The notes beneath the pieces were generated by a model, which saw only the letters and a program-made list of their open reading frames with translations, was not told the DNA's origin and searched no databases. Made by a program: the position numbers and the translations under genes. 49,784 nt of DNA, taken from NCBI GenBank assembly GCA_902803315.1, contig CADCPM010000120.1, forward strand, positions 1-49,784, read 5' to 3'. Shown here piece by piece: positions 38,325 to 47,624 of this stretch. The stretch's first letter is position 1; the number at the start of each line of letters is the position of its first letter. This DNA is from an uncultured Coriobacteriaceae bacterium. Its GTDB lineage: Bacteria; Actinomycetota; Coriobacteriia; Coriobacteriales; Atopobiaceae.

Positions 38325-39260
38325 ATGGCAATCGTGGAAGTGCGCAACCTCGTAAAGCGATACGGGGAGGTGCTGGCACTCGACCACTTTAACCTCAAGA
38401 TCGAGGAGGGCGAGATATTCGGATTGCTGGGCCCCAACGGGTCGGGCAAGACGACGAGCATAAACTGCCTGCTGCAGCTGCTTACCTACGACAAGGGCGA
38501 CATCTTGCTCTTTGGCGAGCCCATGCGCCCCAACAGCTACGACATCAAGCGTCGCATTGGGGTGGTCCCGCAGGACGTGGCCGTGTTCGACGAGCTGAGC
38601 GTGCGCGAGAACATCGACTACTTTTGCGGCCTCTACGTGTCCGACGGCACCAGGCGCCGGGCACTGGTGGACGAGGCCATCGAGTTCGTGGGCCTCAAGG
38701 ATTACGTCAAGTTTCGGCCGCACAAACTTTCGGGCGGACTCAAGCGCCGTCTTAACATTGCCTGTGGCATCGCCCACAAGCCCGAACTTATCTTCTTCGA
38801 CGAGCCTACCGTGGCGGTGGACCCGCAGAGCCGCAATTCCATCCTGGAGGGAATCCAGCGCCTCAACGCCGAGGGCGCCACGGTGGTGTATACCTCGCAT
38901 TATATGGAAGAGGTAGAGCAGATATGCAGCCGCATTATGATTATGGATCGCGGGGAGTCGCTGGCATGCGGGACCAAGGACGACCTCGTGTGCATGGTTT
39001 CCACGGGTGAGAAGGTCGAGATCGAGGCGCCCGACTTGCCGGGTGGCACGCTGGAGGCCCTGGGCGCCCAGCCCTTTGTGCGTCGCATTTCTCACGACGG
39101 TACCTCCATCCACCTTTTGTGCGACAACGGCCCGCACAACCTGGCCAACATCCTGGCCGTTCTTCAGGAGCGTGCCGTGGTGTTTGGGCGCGTGTATTCG
39201 GAGCCGCCGACCCTCAACGATGTCTTCCTGGAAATTACCGGCAAAGAGCTGCGGGACTAG
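38325..39260 (+). CDS. ABC transporter ATPase (LnrL-like)
   Basis: A 311-aa ATPase of the ABC-2 export class. Walker [13 protein letters not shown] is at about residues 36-47, Q-loop VVPQD, signature [13 protein letters not shown], Walker [15 protein letters not shown], and the switch TSHYMEE. A C-terminal domain of about 80 residues ([14 protein letters not shown]) follows as in drug-export ATPases. With two permeases and a NarL-type two-component pair it matches the linearmycin-resistance LnrLMN/JK layout. GAGAGGAG precedes the ATG. Confidence 0.9.
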   Translation: MAIVEVRNLVKRYGEVLALDHFNLKIEEGEIFGLLGPNGSGKTTSINCLLQLLTYDKGDILLFGEPMRPNSYDIKRRIGVVPQDVAVFDELSVRENIDYFCGLYVSDGTRRRALVDEAIEFVGLKDYVKFRPHKLSGGLKRRLNIACGIAHKPELIFFDEPTVAVDPQSRNSILEGIQRLNAEGATVVYTSHYMEEVEQICSRIMIMDRGESLACGTKDDLVCMVSTGEKVEIEAPDLPGGTLEALGAQPFVRRISHDGTSIHLLCDNGPHNLANILAVLQERAVVFGRVYSEPPTLNDVFLEITGKELRD

Positions 39261-39270
39261 GGGGACTGCC

Positions 39271-40458
39271 ATGTGGAACACGTTTAAGTACACGACGCTC
39301 TCCATCGTGCGCGAGCGCAGCATCGTGATTTGGGTCATGCTGTTCCCGCTCATTCTGGCAACGCTGTTCAATGCCATGTTCAAGGGGATCGACGAGAACG
39401 CGCACGACCTGGATCCCATTCCCGTGGCGATCGTAAACAAGTCCGAAGGAGGAGCCGACAAGGCCTTCAACACCATGGTGGACGCGCTGTCTGAGGGCGA
39501 CGAGGCGATTCTTGCGCCCATGGACGCCAAGACGGACGAAGAGGCGCGAGCGTTGCTACGAGACAACAAGGCCATAGGCGTCGTGACGCTTGATGTGGAT
39601 GGTTGGCCGAGCCTGGAGCTCTCGGCTGTCACGGGGACGACGGGCGTGTCCATGGGTCAGGTGGAGCGAACGGTGCTCGCCGACGTGATGGACGACTTTT
39701 GTCGTACGCGCGAGGCGTTGGAAGACATCATGAGAAACGATCCCCAGGCGGCTGAGAACCCCGAGGTCGTGCTCTCGCTCGTCCGGCGCGATGACTACAC
39801 GTCCGAGCTCAAGATAACGCATAGCCAAACCCGCGAGTACGTGCGCTACTTCTACGCGCTCCTGGGCTTCGCGGCGGTTATGGCCGCAAACGTGAGCCTT
39901 ACCGCGGTGGGTGCCATTCAGCCCAACGTTTCGGTGCTTGGCGCGCGTCGTGCGATCGGAGGCACGGGCAGGTCGCGCATGCTCGCCGGCGCGATTGCCG
40001 CAAGCTGGTTGGTGAGCTTCCTGGCGCTGGTGGTTGCGTTTGCGTACATCCGCTTTGCGTTGGGCGTGGAGTTTGGCGGACGCGAGGCCGCGTGCGTGCT
40101 GGGCATCGCAGTGGCGGCGCTCATGGCAACGGCGCTCGGTGCGCTTGTTGGCGCGCTGCCGTACGTACCCTACACGGCGAAGAGCGGAATCCTGACGGGC
40201 ATCACCTGTTTGCTCTCGCTGTTTGCCGGGCTGTACGGCACACCCGCTCTAAGGCTTGCCGACCAGGTTGCCCGCGAGGCCCCCTGGGCTACGGTGGTCA
40301 ATCCCGTAAAGCAGGTGAGCAACCTGTTCTACAGCCTGTATGTGTACACCGACCTCACGCCCTTTTTCCGGACGATCGGCGTCTTGACAATCATTACGGC
40401 AGTCCTTGCGCTGGCTGCTGCGCTTATGATGAGGAGGCAAAGCTATGCAAGTCTTTAA
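39271..40458 (+). CDS. ABC-2 permease 1 (LnrM/N-like)
   Basis: A 395-aa ABC-2 permease: one N-terminal helix (about 16-36), a large extracytoplasmic domain (about 40-185) and a C-terminal membrane domain with five to six helices. The outer domain shape is typical of exporters of antimicrobial or lipid-like substrates. It begins ten bases after the ATPase and overlaps the next permease by 14 bases, so the three are translated together. Confidence 0.87.
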   Translation: MWNTFKYTTLSIVRERSIVIWVMLFPLILATLFNAMFKGIDENAHDLDPIPVAIVNKSEGGADKAFNTMVDALSEGDEAILAPMDAKTDEEARALLRDNKAIGVVTLDVDGWPSLELSAVTGTTGVSMGQVERTVLADVMDDFCRTREALEDIMRNDPQAAENPEVVLSLVRRDDYTSELKITHSQTREYVRYFYALLGFAAVMAANVSLTAVGAIQPNVSVLGARRAIGGTGRSRMLAGAIAASWLVSFLALVVAFAYIRFALGVEFGGREAACVLGIAVAALMATALGALVGALPYVPYTAKSGILTGITCLLSLFAGLYGTPALRLADQVAREAPWATVVNPVKQVSNLFYSLYVYTDLTPFFRTIGVLTIITAVLALAAALMMRRQSYASL

Positions 40459-41671
40459 GGCCGCGCTCAAGGCGTTCTTCCGTCACCCAATCTACCTGCT
40501 CATATACGTTGTGTTTCTCTCCTGCATGGGCGTGTTTATGGGCATGAGCGTAAACGACGCGCCCAGCGGCGAGTATCTTACGCGACCTCGCGTGGCCGTT
40601 GTGGACCGCGACGGAGAAGAGCTTTCGCAGGGGTTGCGCGCGTTCGTGCTCGGCCAGGGGGAGGCCGTCGAGGTCGAGGACACCGAGCGGGCGCTGCAAG
40701 ACGCCGTCATGCAGGAGTTGGCCAGCTACATCGTCATCATTCCCGAGGGCTTTAGCGCCGACTTCGCGCACGCCGCCGCCACGGGCGCAAAGATGCCGGA
40801 GGTGCAGGTTATAGTGAGCACGCAGTCGGCGGAAGTAACGATGATGGACAGTCTGGTGGACGAGTACCTTGGCGTTGCGCGCACCTACACACTGGCGCTT
40901 GCCGCCGCCAGCCAGGCGCAGGTGGCCGAGCGAACCAGCGCCGCAATGGCGCATACCGCGAGCGTGAGCGTCGTGCAAGCCACCGAGACCGCGCCCTTGT
41001 CGAATGCCTTCTTGGTGTACTTGCAGTTTGAGGGCTACACCATCCTGCTCTCCATCGCCGCGTGCTCCGCAGTGGTAATCTCGCGGTTCGGGCGCGAGGA
41101 GATGCGTCGTCGCGTTGCGGCCTCACCCGTGCCGCAGCTGCGGGTAAACCTGCAGATCGCAGCCGCGTGCCTCTTGATCATGCTCGTTTGCTGGGCCTTT
41201 GTGTGCGGTCTGGGAATCGTGGCGTTTGGTGGCAGGATCTTGGGCGTTGCCACCTCCCATATTGCGGCCGCGCTCGCGGCGCTTTTGTGCTACTCGCTGT
41301 TCAGCCTGGCGTTCGGCTTCCTCGTGGGACAGATGACCAGCAACGAGTTGGTTATGAACGCGGTCCCCAACATCGTCGGGCTGGTGATCTCGTTTCTTGG
41401 CGGCGTTTGGGTCTCGCTGGACCTGGTCGGCGAGCCCATAGTCACCATAGCGAAGTTCACGCCCGTGTACTACTACAACGAGGCCATAAGAGGCGCGCTT
41501 GACCCGGCTTGCGGGGGGCTCACGCCTGGGGTTCTCGCAAACATGGGCGTCGTCTGTTTGTTTGCGCTGGTGGTGTTCTGCGTCGGCCTGGCAATATCGG
41601 GAATCAGAGTTGGTAGAATGGGCGTATGGAACGGCTCGTCGACAAAGCGATTATCGCATCCTGCTGCCTAA
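40445..41671 (+). CDS. ABC-2 permease 2 (LnrM/N-like)
   Basis: A 408-aa permease with the same layout as its neighbour: first helix about 15-35, an extracytoplasmic domain to about residue 175 and six C-terminal helices from about 190. Sequence identity to permease 1 is low, so it is a heterodimer partner. It overlaps the kinase gene by 46 bases. Confidence 0.87.
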   Translation: MQVFKAALKAFFRHPIYLLIYVVFLSCMGVFMGMSVNDAPSGEYLTRPRVAVVDRDGEELSQGLRAFVLGQGEAVEVEDTERALQDAVMQELASYIVIIPEGFSADFAHAAATGAKMPEVQVIVSTQSAEVTMMDSLVDEYLGVARTYTLALAAASQAQVAERTSAAMAHTASVSVVQATETAPLSNAFLVYLQFEGYTILLSIAACSAVVISRFGREEMRRRVAASPVPQLRVNLQIAAACLLIMLVCWAFVCGLGIVAFGGRILGVATSHIAAALAALLCYSLFSLAFGFLVGQMTSNELVMNAVPNIVGLVISFLGGVWVSLDLVGEPIVTIAKFTPVYYYNEAIRGALDPACGGLTPGVLANMGVVCLFALVVFCVGLAISGIRVGRMGVWNGSSTKRLSHPAA

Positions 41672-42687
41672 CGGCGTATCTATCGATCCCCATCGATGCG
41701 TTTACGCTCGGGGGGTTCCTCGTCGCGCTGGCAATAGCCGCACTCGGCGAGGTCCTCCCGCGCCCCTTGAGGCTGCTCGTGGCAGCGGGTTTTATGGTAG
41801 CCTGCATTGCCTGGCCCGTGCTCGTGGCATTCCAGCCCCTCGTCGCCTACGACCTCGTGCGCGACGAGCTGTGGCCGGTGCGGCTTGCCTGGGTGGTGCC
41901 GTTGGCGGCCGCCATGCGTGCCTGGGACGCGCTTCCCTGGATAGTGGTGGCGCTCGTGTGCTTGGTCGCGGCCGTGCTCGCAAGGCGAACCACGTCTCTT
42001 GTTGCCGAGCGCGAGCACTTTAGGCGGCTGCGCGACGACACGCACGAGGCGTCGCTTTTGCTCGAGGAGCGCAACCGCAACCTGCAGGAGGCGCGAGACC
42101 TCTCTGCACAGGTGGCGACGCTGGCCGAGCGCGGGCGCATTGCGCGCGAGATCCACGACAACGTGGGGCATCTGCTCACGCGGGCCATCATGCAGGTGGA
42201 GGCGCTCAAGGTCGTGCATGCGGCGGAGCCCTCGCTCGCGGGCGAGTACGACGCGGTGTCGCAGACGCTCGACGAGGCTATGAAGACGGTGCGCGCCAGC
42301 GTGCACGACCTGCGCGACGACGCTGCCGACCCGCGCGTGCTCATGCAGTCCGCGCTCGACGGCTGTGGGATCGATCGGACTGAACTTGTCTACGAGGTGG
42401 ACGAGCTTCCCGCCAACGTGGCGCACTGCTTTGTGGCCATCGTGCGCGAGGCGGCGACCAACACCGTGCGCCACAGCGACGCCACGTGCATCGAGGTGCA
42501 GGTGCGGGAATATCCCGGCCTGTTCCAGCTCGTCGTCCAAGACAATGGCTCGGGCGGGGTAACGAGTTCGTCGGCAGGGTCTGGCATGGGACTGCAGGCG
42601 ATGGACGATCGCGTGCGCGCCTTGGGAGGCACGCTGCGCACGGAATACCGGGACGGCTTTCGCGTGTTTGCGAGCGTTCCGCGCTAA
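41626..42687 (+). CDS. NarL-type sensor histidine kinase (LnrJ-like)
   Basis: A 353-aa membrane kinase. The first 125 residues hold four to five hydrophobic helices with short loops, so sensing is intramembrane rather than by an outer domain. A HisKA_3 helix follows with ERGRIAREIHDNVGH, phospho-acceptor H177, then a HATPase domain with REAATNTVRHSD (N box) and DNGSG and GMGLQAMDDRV (G boxes). The 46-base overlap with the upstream permease suggests the kinase reads transporter state, as in intramembrane-sensing systems. Confidence 0.92.
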   Translation: MERLVDKAIIASCCLTAYLSIPIDAFTLGGFLVALAIAALGEVLPRPLRLLVAAGFMVACIAWPVLVAFQPLVAYDLVRDELWPVRLAWVVPLAAAMRAWDALPWIVVALVCLVAAVLARRTTSLVAEREHFRRLRDDTHEASLLLEERNRNLQEARDLSAQVATLAERGRIAREIHDNVGHLLTRAIMQVEALKVVHAAEPSLAGEYDAVSQTLDEAMKTVRASVHDLRDDAADPRVLMQSALDGCGIDRTELVYEVDELPANVAHCFVAIVREAATNTVRHSDATCIEVQVREYPGLFQLVVQDNGSGGVTSSSAGSGMGLQAMDDRVRALGGTLRTEYRDGFRVFASVPR

Positions 42688-42739
42688 CGTTGGGGCATGA
42701 TGCTGCTGGAAGGCGCACATGGGGATAGGGGAGTAAGGA

Positions 42740-43363
42740 ATGATTCGCGTAATAGTGGTAGACGACGATCCGTTTGTGTGCGCATCGCTTCAAACCATAC
42801 TGGACGCTCAGGAGGACATCGAGGTCGTCGCGGTGGGCACGAGCGGCGCGGAGGCGATCGAGCTGTTTGACGAGCATGCGCCCGACGTGCTGCTTTTGGA
42901 CATACAGATGGCCGGCAGCGACGGCCTGAGCGCCGCCGAGTCCATCATTGCCAAACACGTGGATGCGCGTGTGGTGTTTCTTACCACGTTCGCCGACGAC
43001 GACTACATCGTGCGCGCGCTGCACATGGGGGCAAAGGGCTATCTCATCAAGCAGAACGTCACCGACATCGCGCCTGCCATCCGTGCCGTCCATGCTGGAC
43101 AGAACGTACTTGGCGACGAGGTGGTAGGCCACATCGCGCAGGCATCCGACTCGCATGCCGCAAGGGAGAGCTTTGCCAAGCTGGGACTTACCGATCGCGA
43201 GACGGAGGTGGTCGAGCTCGTGGCGCAAGGGTTGGACAACCGCGAGATCGCGGCAAAGCTGTACATGGGTGAGGGTACGGTGCGGAACCACATCAGCGCC
43301 ATCCTGCAAAAGCTCAACCTGAGGAACCGCACGCAAATCGCCGTGATGTACTACCACATGTGA
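42740..43363 (+). CDS. NarL/LuxR-type response regulator (LnrK-like)
   Basis: A 207-aa regulator: receiver domain (1-120) with acidic pocket D8-D9, phospho-acceptor D54 in VLLLDIQMAG, T in FLTTFADDDY and K in YLIKQN; LuxR helix-turn-helix at about 143-200 (LTDRETEVVELVAQGLDNREIAAKL). It should activate the operon it ends. GGGGAG precedes the start region. A pair of repeats follows the stop. Confidence 0.94.
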   Translation: MIRVIVVDDDPFVCASLQTILDAQEDIEVVAVGTSGAEAIELFDEHAPDVLLLDIQMAGSDGLSAAESIIAKHVDARVVFLTTFADDDYIVRALHMGAKGYLIKQNVTDIAPAIRAVHAGQNVLGDEVVGHIAQASDSHAARESFAKLGLTDRETEVVELVAQGLDNREIAAKLYMGEGTVRNHISAILQKLNLRNRTQIAVMYYHM

Positions 43364-43396
43364 CGCGTTTCGGGAGGGTATACTGAGAGGGTAATA

Positions 43397-43469
43397 AAGC
43401 TGACAAGTGACCTGTCCCCTTGTCATACTCGGCAGGAAAAAAGCTGACAAGTGACCTGTCCCCTTGTCA
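43397..43469. repeat. Tandem 29-bp repeat with internal palindrome
   Basis: The same 29 bases, beginning AAGCTGACAAGTGACC, occur at 43397-43425 and 43441-43469 (period 44). Each has TGACAAG and CTTGTCA arms around a CCTGTCCCC core, similar to the GGGACAG family, but here lies between two genes on the same strand. It could end the regulator transcript or act upstream of the oxidoreductase gene. Confidence 0.85.
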
Positions 43470-43494
43470 CCCTTGTCATAGTTGGGAGAAGACC

Positions 43495-45429
43495 ATGCAA
43501 GCTCAATACGATGTGGTGGTTATAGGCGCTGGCGTCGTGGGCGCAGCGACGGCACGTGAGCTCGCGCGCTTTGACCTGCGAATTCTCGTGCTGGAGGCAG
43601 GGCTGGACCTTGCGTGCGGCGCGACGAGGGCGAACTCGGGCATCGTGCATGCTGGCTACGACCCACTGCCCGGCACGCTCAAGGCCAAGTACAACGTGGC
43701 CGGATCCGCGCTCTTCGAGCAATGGCAGCGTGAGCTGGGCTTTGGCTTCTATCGAAACGGCGCGCTCGTGCTGGCGTTTGACGAGGGCGAGCGCCAGACG
43801 CTCGACGAGCTTGCGAGGCGCGCCGTGGCCAACGGGGTGAAGGGCGTCTGCATCGTGGAGGCGGACGAGCTGCGCGCCATGGAGCCCAACGTGTCGCCAG
43901 ACGCAATCGCCGCGCTGAGCGTACCGACGAGCGGCATCTGCGACCCGTATGGCCTCACCTATGGCGCGGCCGAAAACGCCGCATCCAACGGCGTCGAGTT
44001 TGAGTTCGACGCGCGCGTGGTTGGCATATCGCGAGACGCGGATGGCTTCGTGGTAACGGCCGGGGACGGGCGCGGCATCGCCGCCCGCGCCGTCGTCAAC
44101 TGCGCGGGCGTCCACGCCGACGAGATGAACAACCTGGTGAGCGAGCGCAAGATCCACATACGGCCCGTCAAGGGCGAGTACCTGCTCTATCATAACGCGT
44201 TCGCCGGCACGTTCAGGCGCAGCGTGTTCCAGGCGCCCAGTGCCGCCGGCAAGGGCGTGCTCGTGTCGCCGGTAATCTTTGGCAACATCTTCGTGGGTCC
44301 CAACGCGACGCCGGTAGAAGACAAGGCCGACCTCACGACCTCCGAGGAAGGCCAGCGCGAGGTGCTCGAGCGCTCGCGTCGAACGTGGCCCGAGGCCACG
44401 ACGGAGCAGGTCATCGCCACCTACGCCGGCCTTCGCGCAAAGGACGCGTCGGGGGCGGACGACTTCGTGGTGGGGGAGGCGCCCGACGCGCCCGGCTTCT
44501 TCAACGCGGCCTGCATCGACTCGCCGGGGCTTACCTGCGCGCCCGCCATCGCAACCGACCTTGCCCGCATGGTGGCCGAGCGCCTTGGCGCCAAGGAGAA
44601 CGCGAGCTTCGACCCCGTGCGCATTCCCGCCCCGCTGCTCGCGATGATGGACGAGGCGAGCGTACGGGAGCTCGTCGACCAAAACCCCCTGTATGGCGTG
44701 CCCGTGTGCAAGTGCTGCCACGTGAGCGAGGGGGAGCTCGTGGACGCGCTGCGCCGCGCGCTTCCCGTACGGTCGCTCGACGCCCTCAAGTGGCGCACCG
44801 GCGCAACCATGGGACCGTGCCACGGGGGACGCTGCACCGCACGCATCCTGCAGATAATGGAGCGCGAGCTTGGCGTGGCAGCACCCGACGTGCAAAAGCG
44901 CTTCTGCGGCTCCAGCCTGGTCGTAGACAAGTGCGCGGATGAGCAGCGCTCGGAGCAGCTGGTGCCACACGCCAAGCGATGTGGCGAACTTGCGCGCCAG
45001 GCGCGCGCAGACCTCGACGAGCGCGGGATGCGCGAGATTGGCTGGGGCGCGCTGGACATCGTCGGTACGAGGCCTGCGGGCGTATGCTCTTGTCTCCTGG
45101 CGCTCGGGCTCTTTGGCACGACGGGTTGCTTGCCCGGGCGAAAGGCCGTCGTTTGGGGAACGCATGACCTCGCGCTACGCACGACGCTGGAGCTGGCGGA
45201 TGCCGGCGTTTGCATCGAGCGTGTCGTTGAGGCCGGCGACGAACCCGTGGGCTCGCCCGAGCTCGTCCACGAGCTCGGGCAACGTGGAATCCCCCTGCAA
45301 TGTGGCACACGCGTGGAGAGGGTGGACGGCGCGAGTCGCCTCGGGTCGGTGACGCTCGCATGCGATGGTGCGAGCGAGACCTTGACCTGCGACCTTCTCA
45401 TAGCGTCTCCGCAGATCGTGGCCGAATAG
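43495..45429 (+). CDS. GlpA-like FAD oxidoreductase with BFD [2Fe-2S] domain and fused truncated second oxidoreductase domain
   Basis: A 644-aa fusion. Residues 1-375 form a GlpA/LhgO-type FAD domain (VVVIGAGVVGAATARELARF at the start). At 400-450 a BFD-like iron-sulfur module has C405-x-C407 and C442-x4-C447. From about 520 (GTRPAGVCS, LPGRKAVVWGTHDLALRTTLELADAG) the sequence resembles the NAD(P)-binding middle of the separate FAD oxidoreductase usually encoded next to glpA-BFD genes, but its N-terminal FAD loop and C-terminus are missing. It probably oxidises glycerol-3-phosphate or a 2-hydroxyacid. The ATG at 43495 has GGGAGAAG upstream. Confidence 0.85.
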   Translation: MQAQYDVVVIGAGVVGAATARELARFDLRILVLEAGLDLACGATRANSGIVHAGYDPLPGTLKAKYNVAGSALFEQWQRELGFGFYRNGALVLAFDEGERQTLDELARRAVANGVKGVCIVEADELRAMEPNVSPDAIAALSVPTSGICDPYGLTYGAAENAASNGVEFEFDARVVGISRDADGFVVTAGDGRGIAARAVVNCAGVHADEMNNLVSERKIHIRPVKGEYLLYHNAFAGTFRRSVFQAPSAAGKGVLVSPVIFGNIFVGPNATPVEDKADLTTSEEGQREVLERSRRTWPEATTEQVIATYAGLRAKDASGADDFVVGEAPDAPGFFNAACIDSPGLTCAPAIATDLARMVAERLGAKENASFDPVRIPAPLLAMMDEASVRELVDQNPLYGVPVCKCCHVSEGELVDALRRALPVRSLDALKWRTGATMGPCHGGRCTARILQIMERELGVAAPDVQKRFCGSSLVVDKCADEQRSEQLVPHAKRCGELARQARADLDERGMREIGWGALDIVGTRPAGVCSCLLALGLFGTTGCLPGRKAVVWGTHDLALRTTLELADAGVCIERVVEAGDEPVGSPELVHELGQRGIPLQCGTRVERVDGASRLGSVTLACDGASETLTCDLLIASPQIVAE

Positions 45430-45447
45430 GGCAAACAAAAGCATGCG

Positions 45448-46671
45448 CTACAAGGCAAGGTGGATGGGGCGGCGCACGAACACGCGCGACAATACGTCCT
45501 CGTTGCCCCTGAGGCTCACGTCGGTGCGCAGGAGTGCGTCAGCCAGACCCATGCGTCCGAGCAGTAGCATGCACGCGGCCGTCTCCTTGGCCATGAGGTC
45601 GGGTTCGAGGTCAGTGGGTTTCACGCACGTGGCTCGCCCGTCGGAGAATTCGACCTTCCAACGCCCTGCGACCTCGGGCAGGAACTCATCCTCTATGCCC
45701 AGCACATATGAGCCCGTGCCGTAAGGCTGGGGCATCTGGCGCAGAATGCGTGCCGGGTCGAGCAGGCGCGCCATCACGTGACTGTCGAGACGCTGCTCCA
45801 CCTTGTCGCTTGCGGGAACGAGCGTCGCAAAGTCGACGTCGGGCAACGTGAAGTTAAGATGCGAGACCTTCGCGCGCATGCGATAGAGGAAGCCAAGCGC
45901 CGCATGCAGCGAGCTTGGGCTGGTAAAAACGAGATCGTGCACGTTCAGCTCTCCCACAAAGGGGTTTTCTGGCTCGTGGAAGAAGGAGAAGCGCACGTAG
46001 GCGACCGCCTCGCCATCGTCCCACAGCACGTACGTGTATCGCTGCCGATCGGGATGCAGGAAGTCCGGTTCGCCAAAGTCGCCGTTGCCAAGCCATACCC
46101 ACGCCTCGTCCTTTCGCAGCTCGGCCAGGTCATGCGAGCGGGCATGCGCCTCCCAGAGCGCACGCACGGGAGCAAGGTCTTTCTCCTCCCACACGCGCGT
46201 AACGTCACAGTCGCAAGCGTAGTCGGCGAGCTGCTCGATCTCCAGCCGCTGACAGACCATGCGCGCGGCAATTTCGAAGCCGAATTTGCGATAGAACGCG
46301 CACGAGAAGGGGATGAGCACGGCCAACGCATCGCCGCACTCCTTGAAGTCGCGCAGCATGGCGCCCATGAGCGCCCGCACGCTCCCGGCCCCTCGTCTCT
46401 CGGGCAGCGAGCCCACCATGTGGACCTCTCCTGCGGGCAAAGTATCGCCGCCGAGCGTAAGGGTCCGCTGAAGGCAGGCGGCACTCGCAAGCATCGCGCC
46501 ATCGTTGCCGAAGAGCCCCCATGACTGCTCGGGCCGAGGCCTCTTGCCCTCGGCCTGCTCCTGCGTCGTGCGCCGTGCCTCGTCCTCGTCCCAAGGATGT
46601 AAGAACGCCGTCGCAATCGTGCGGTCGCTCTCGAGCAATTCCTGTTGGCTTGTAAGCTTGCGGGTTTCCAT
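45448..46671 (-). CDS. GNAT acetyltransferase, Eis-like
   Basis: A 407-aa protein with the three-part Eis layout: N-terminal GNAT domain (acetyl-CoA site VGSLPERRGAGSVRALM, about 87-103), a second diverged GNAT half (about 155-285) and a C-terminal SCP2-like domain (from about 300). Eis-type enzymes acetylate amines on antibiotics or proteins; the substrate here is unknown. GGGAGA precedes the ATG at 46671. It is convergent with the GlpA-like gene (18-base gap). Confidence 0.88.
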   Translation of the reverse strand: METRKLTSQQELLESDRTIATAFLHPWDEDEARRTTQEQAEGKRPRPEQSWGLFGNDGAMLASAACLQRTLTLGGDTLPAGEVHMVGSLPERRGAGSVRALMGAMLRDFKECGDALAVLIPFSCAFYRKFGFEIAARMVCQRLEIEQLADYACDCDVTRVWEEKDLAPVRALWEAHARSHDLAELRKDEAWVWLGNGDFGEPDFLHPDRQRYTYVLWDDGEAVAYVRFSFFHEPENPFVGELNVHDLVFTSPSSLHAALGFLYRMRAKVSHLNFTLPDVDFATLVPASDKVEQRLDSHVMARLLDPARILRQMPQPYGTGSYVLGIEDEFLPEVAGRWKVEFSDGRATCVKPTDLEPDLMAKETAACMLLLGRMGLADALLRTDVSLRGNEDVLSRVFVRRPIHLAL

Positions 46672-46750
46672 GCCTTGTCTCCCTAAACTCGCTGGTACGG
46701 GTAATATGTTTGCATGAGGAGGTTGTCCTCCTTTGTCGGAAAGGACATAT

Positions 46751-47464
46751 ATGAGAAAACCATATCTCTCAGATAACTATTATTACTATTGGATAATGCC
46801 TGGAGGACGCGCGCCCATCGTGGAGTGGGAGGTCGTCCTTGCGCAAGATGTGGATGAAGCTGCCCTTAGGCGTGCGGTGGGCACGGCGATGGGCATCCAC
46901 ACGAACTTTCGCACCCATGCCGTCATTGTTGGTGGGCGGCCGCAGCACGAGCTGCGCGAGGTTGGGGACGTGCCCGTCTTCGCCGATAATGGCGTCGTGC
47001 GGCGCATGGGTACCGCCGACACCTGTGGTCTTCTCTTCTACGTGGCATGGCAAGACAGGCACGTGGCGTTGCGCTATTTCCACAGCGTGGCCGACGGCCG
47101 CGGCGGTCTGGCGTTTATGTGCACGCTGCTTCGGTGCTACCTTTGCGAGCTTGGTCTCATAGAATGCGGGCTGCCCGAGCCAAACAGCGCGGACACCCAA
47201 CCCACCTTCGAGCGCATACTGGAGCGGATGGAGGACGTGCCGCCATTAGGTAAGTTCGACCCCAAGCGGCACAGCATCTTTAGCATGCCGATCGAGCGAT
47301 ATCCCCGTGGCAACACCCTGCAGCGCGTGTTGGAGATCGACGTGCCCTTGGAGCCCCTTCTTGCCCTTTCAAGGCGCAGTGACAGCTCCGTGGTGCCCAC
47401 GTTGCAGGCGCTCATTGGCCGTGCCCTGCACCGTTCGCATGGTGTTCACCCAAAACTTCGATGA
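46751..47464 (+). pseudogene. Truncated condensation/alcohol acetyltransferase-like protein
   Basis: The 237-codon frame begins MRKPYLSDNYYYYWIMPGG and contains FHSVADGRGG, the HHxxxDG-type acyltransferase motif with the first His replaced by Phe. Family members are usually over 400 residues; the second half is missing. Homology ends near LQALIGRAL, and the frame stops at 47464. A second coding-like frame follows (next feature). GGAAAGGA precedes the ATG. Probably non-functional. Confidence 0.65.
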
Positions 47465-47594
47465 CGCCGGAACGGTGCGTGCCATAAGCGAGGAAATCGG
47501 GCGTGCGGTGCCTGGCACCACGTTCGTGGACAGGGGAATACGCACCTACGACGAGCTGCGCCTCGAGGACCTTGACCATATTGAAGGGCGGTAA
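47427..47594 (+). pseudogene. Out-of-frame 3' coding fragment
   Basis: In a different frame, about 55 codons starting near RMVFTQNFDDAGTVRAISE and ending EDLDHIEGR have ordinary codon use for this genome. It may be the shifted end of the upstream gene or the tail of another gene joined by a deletion. I do not recognise it. Confidence 0.45.
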
Positions 47595-47624
47595 TCATAG
47601 GCCTGCGGTCGTATCTACCCGAAA

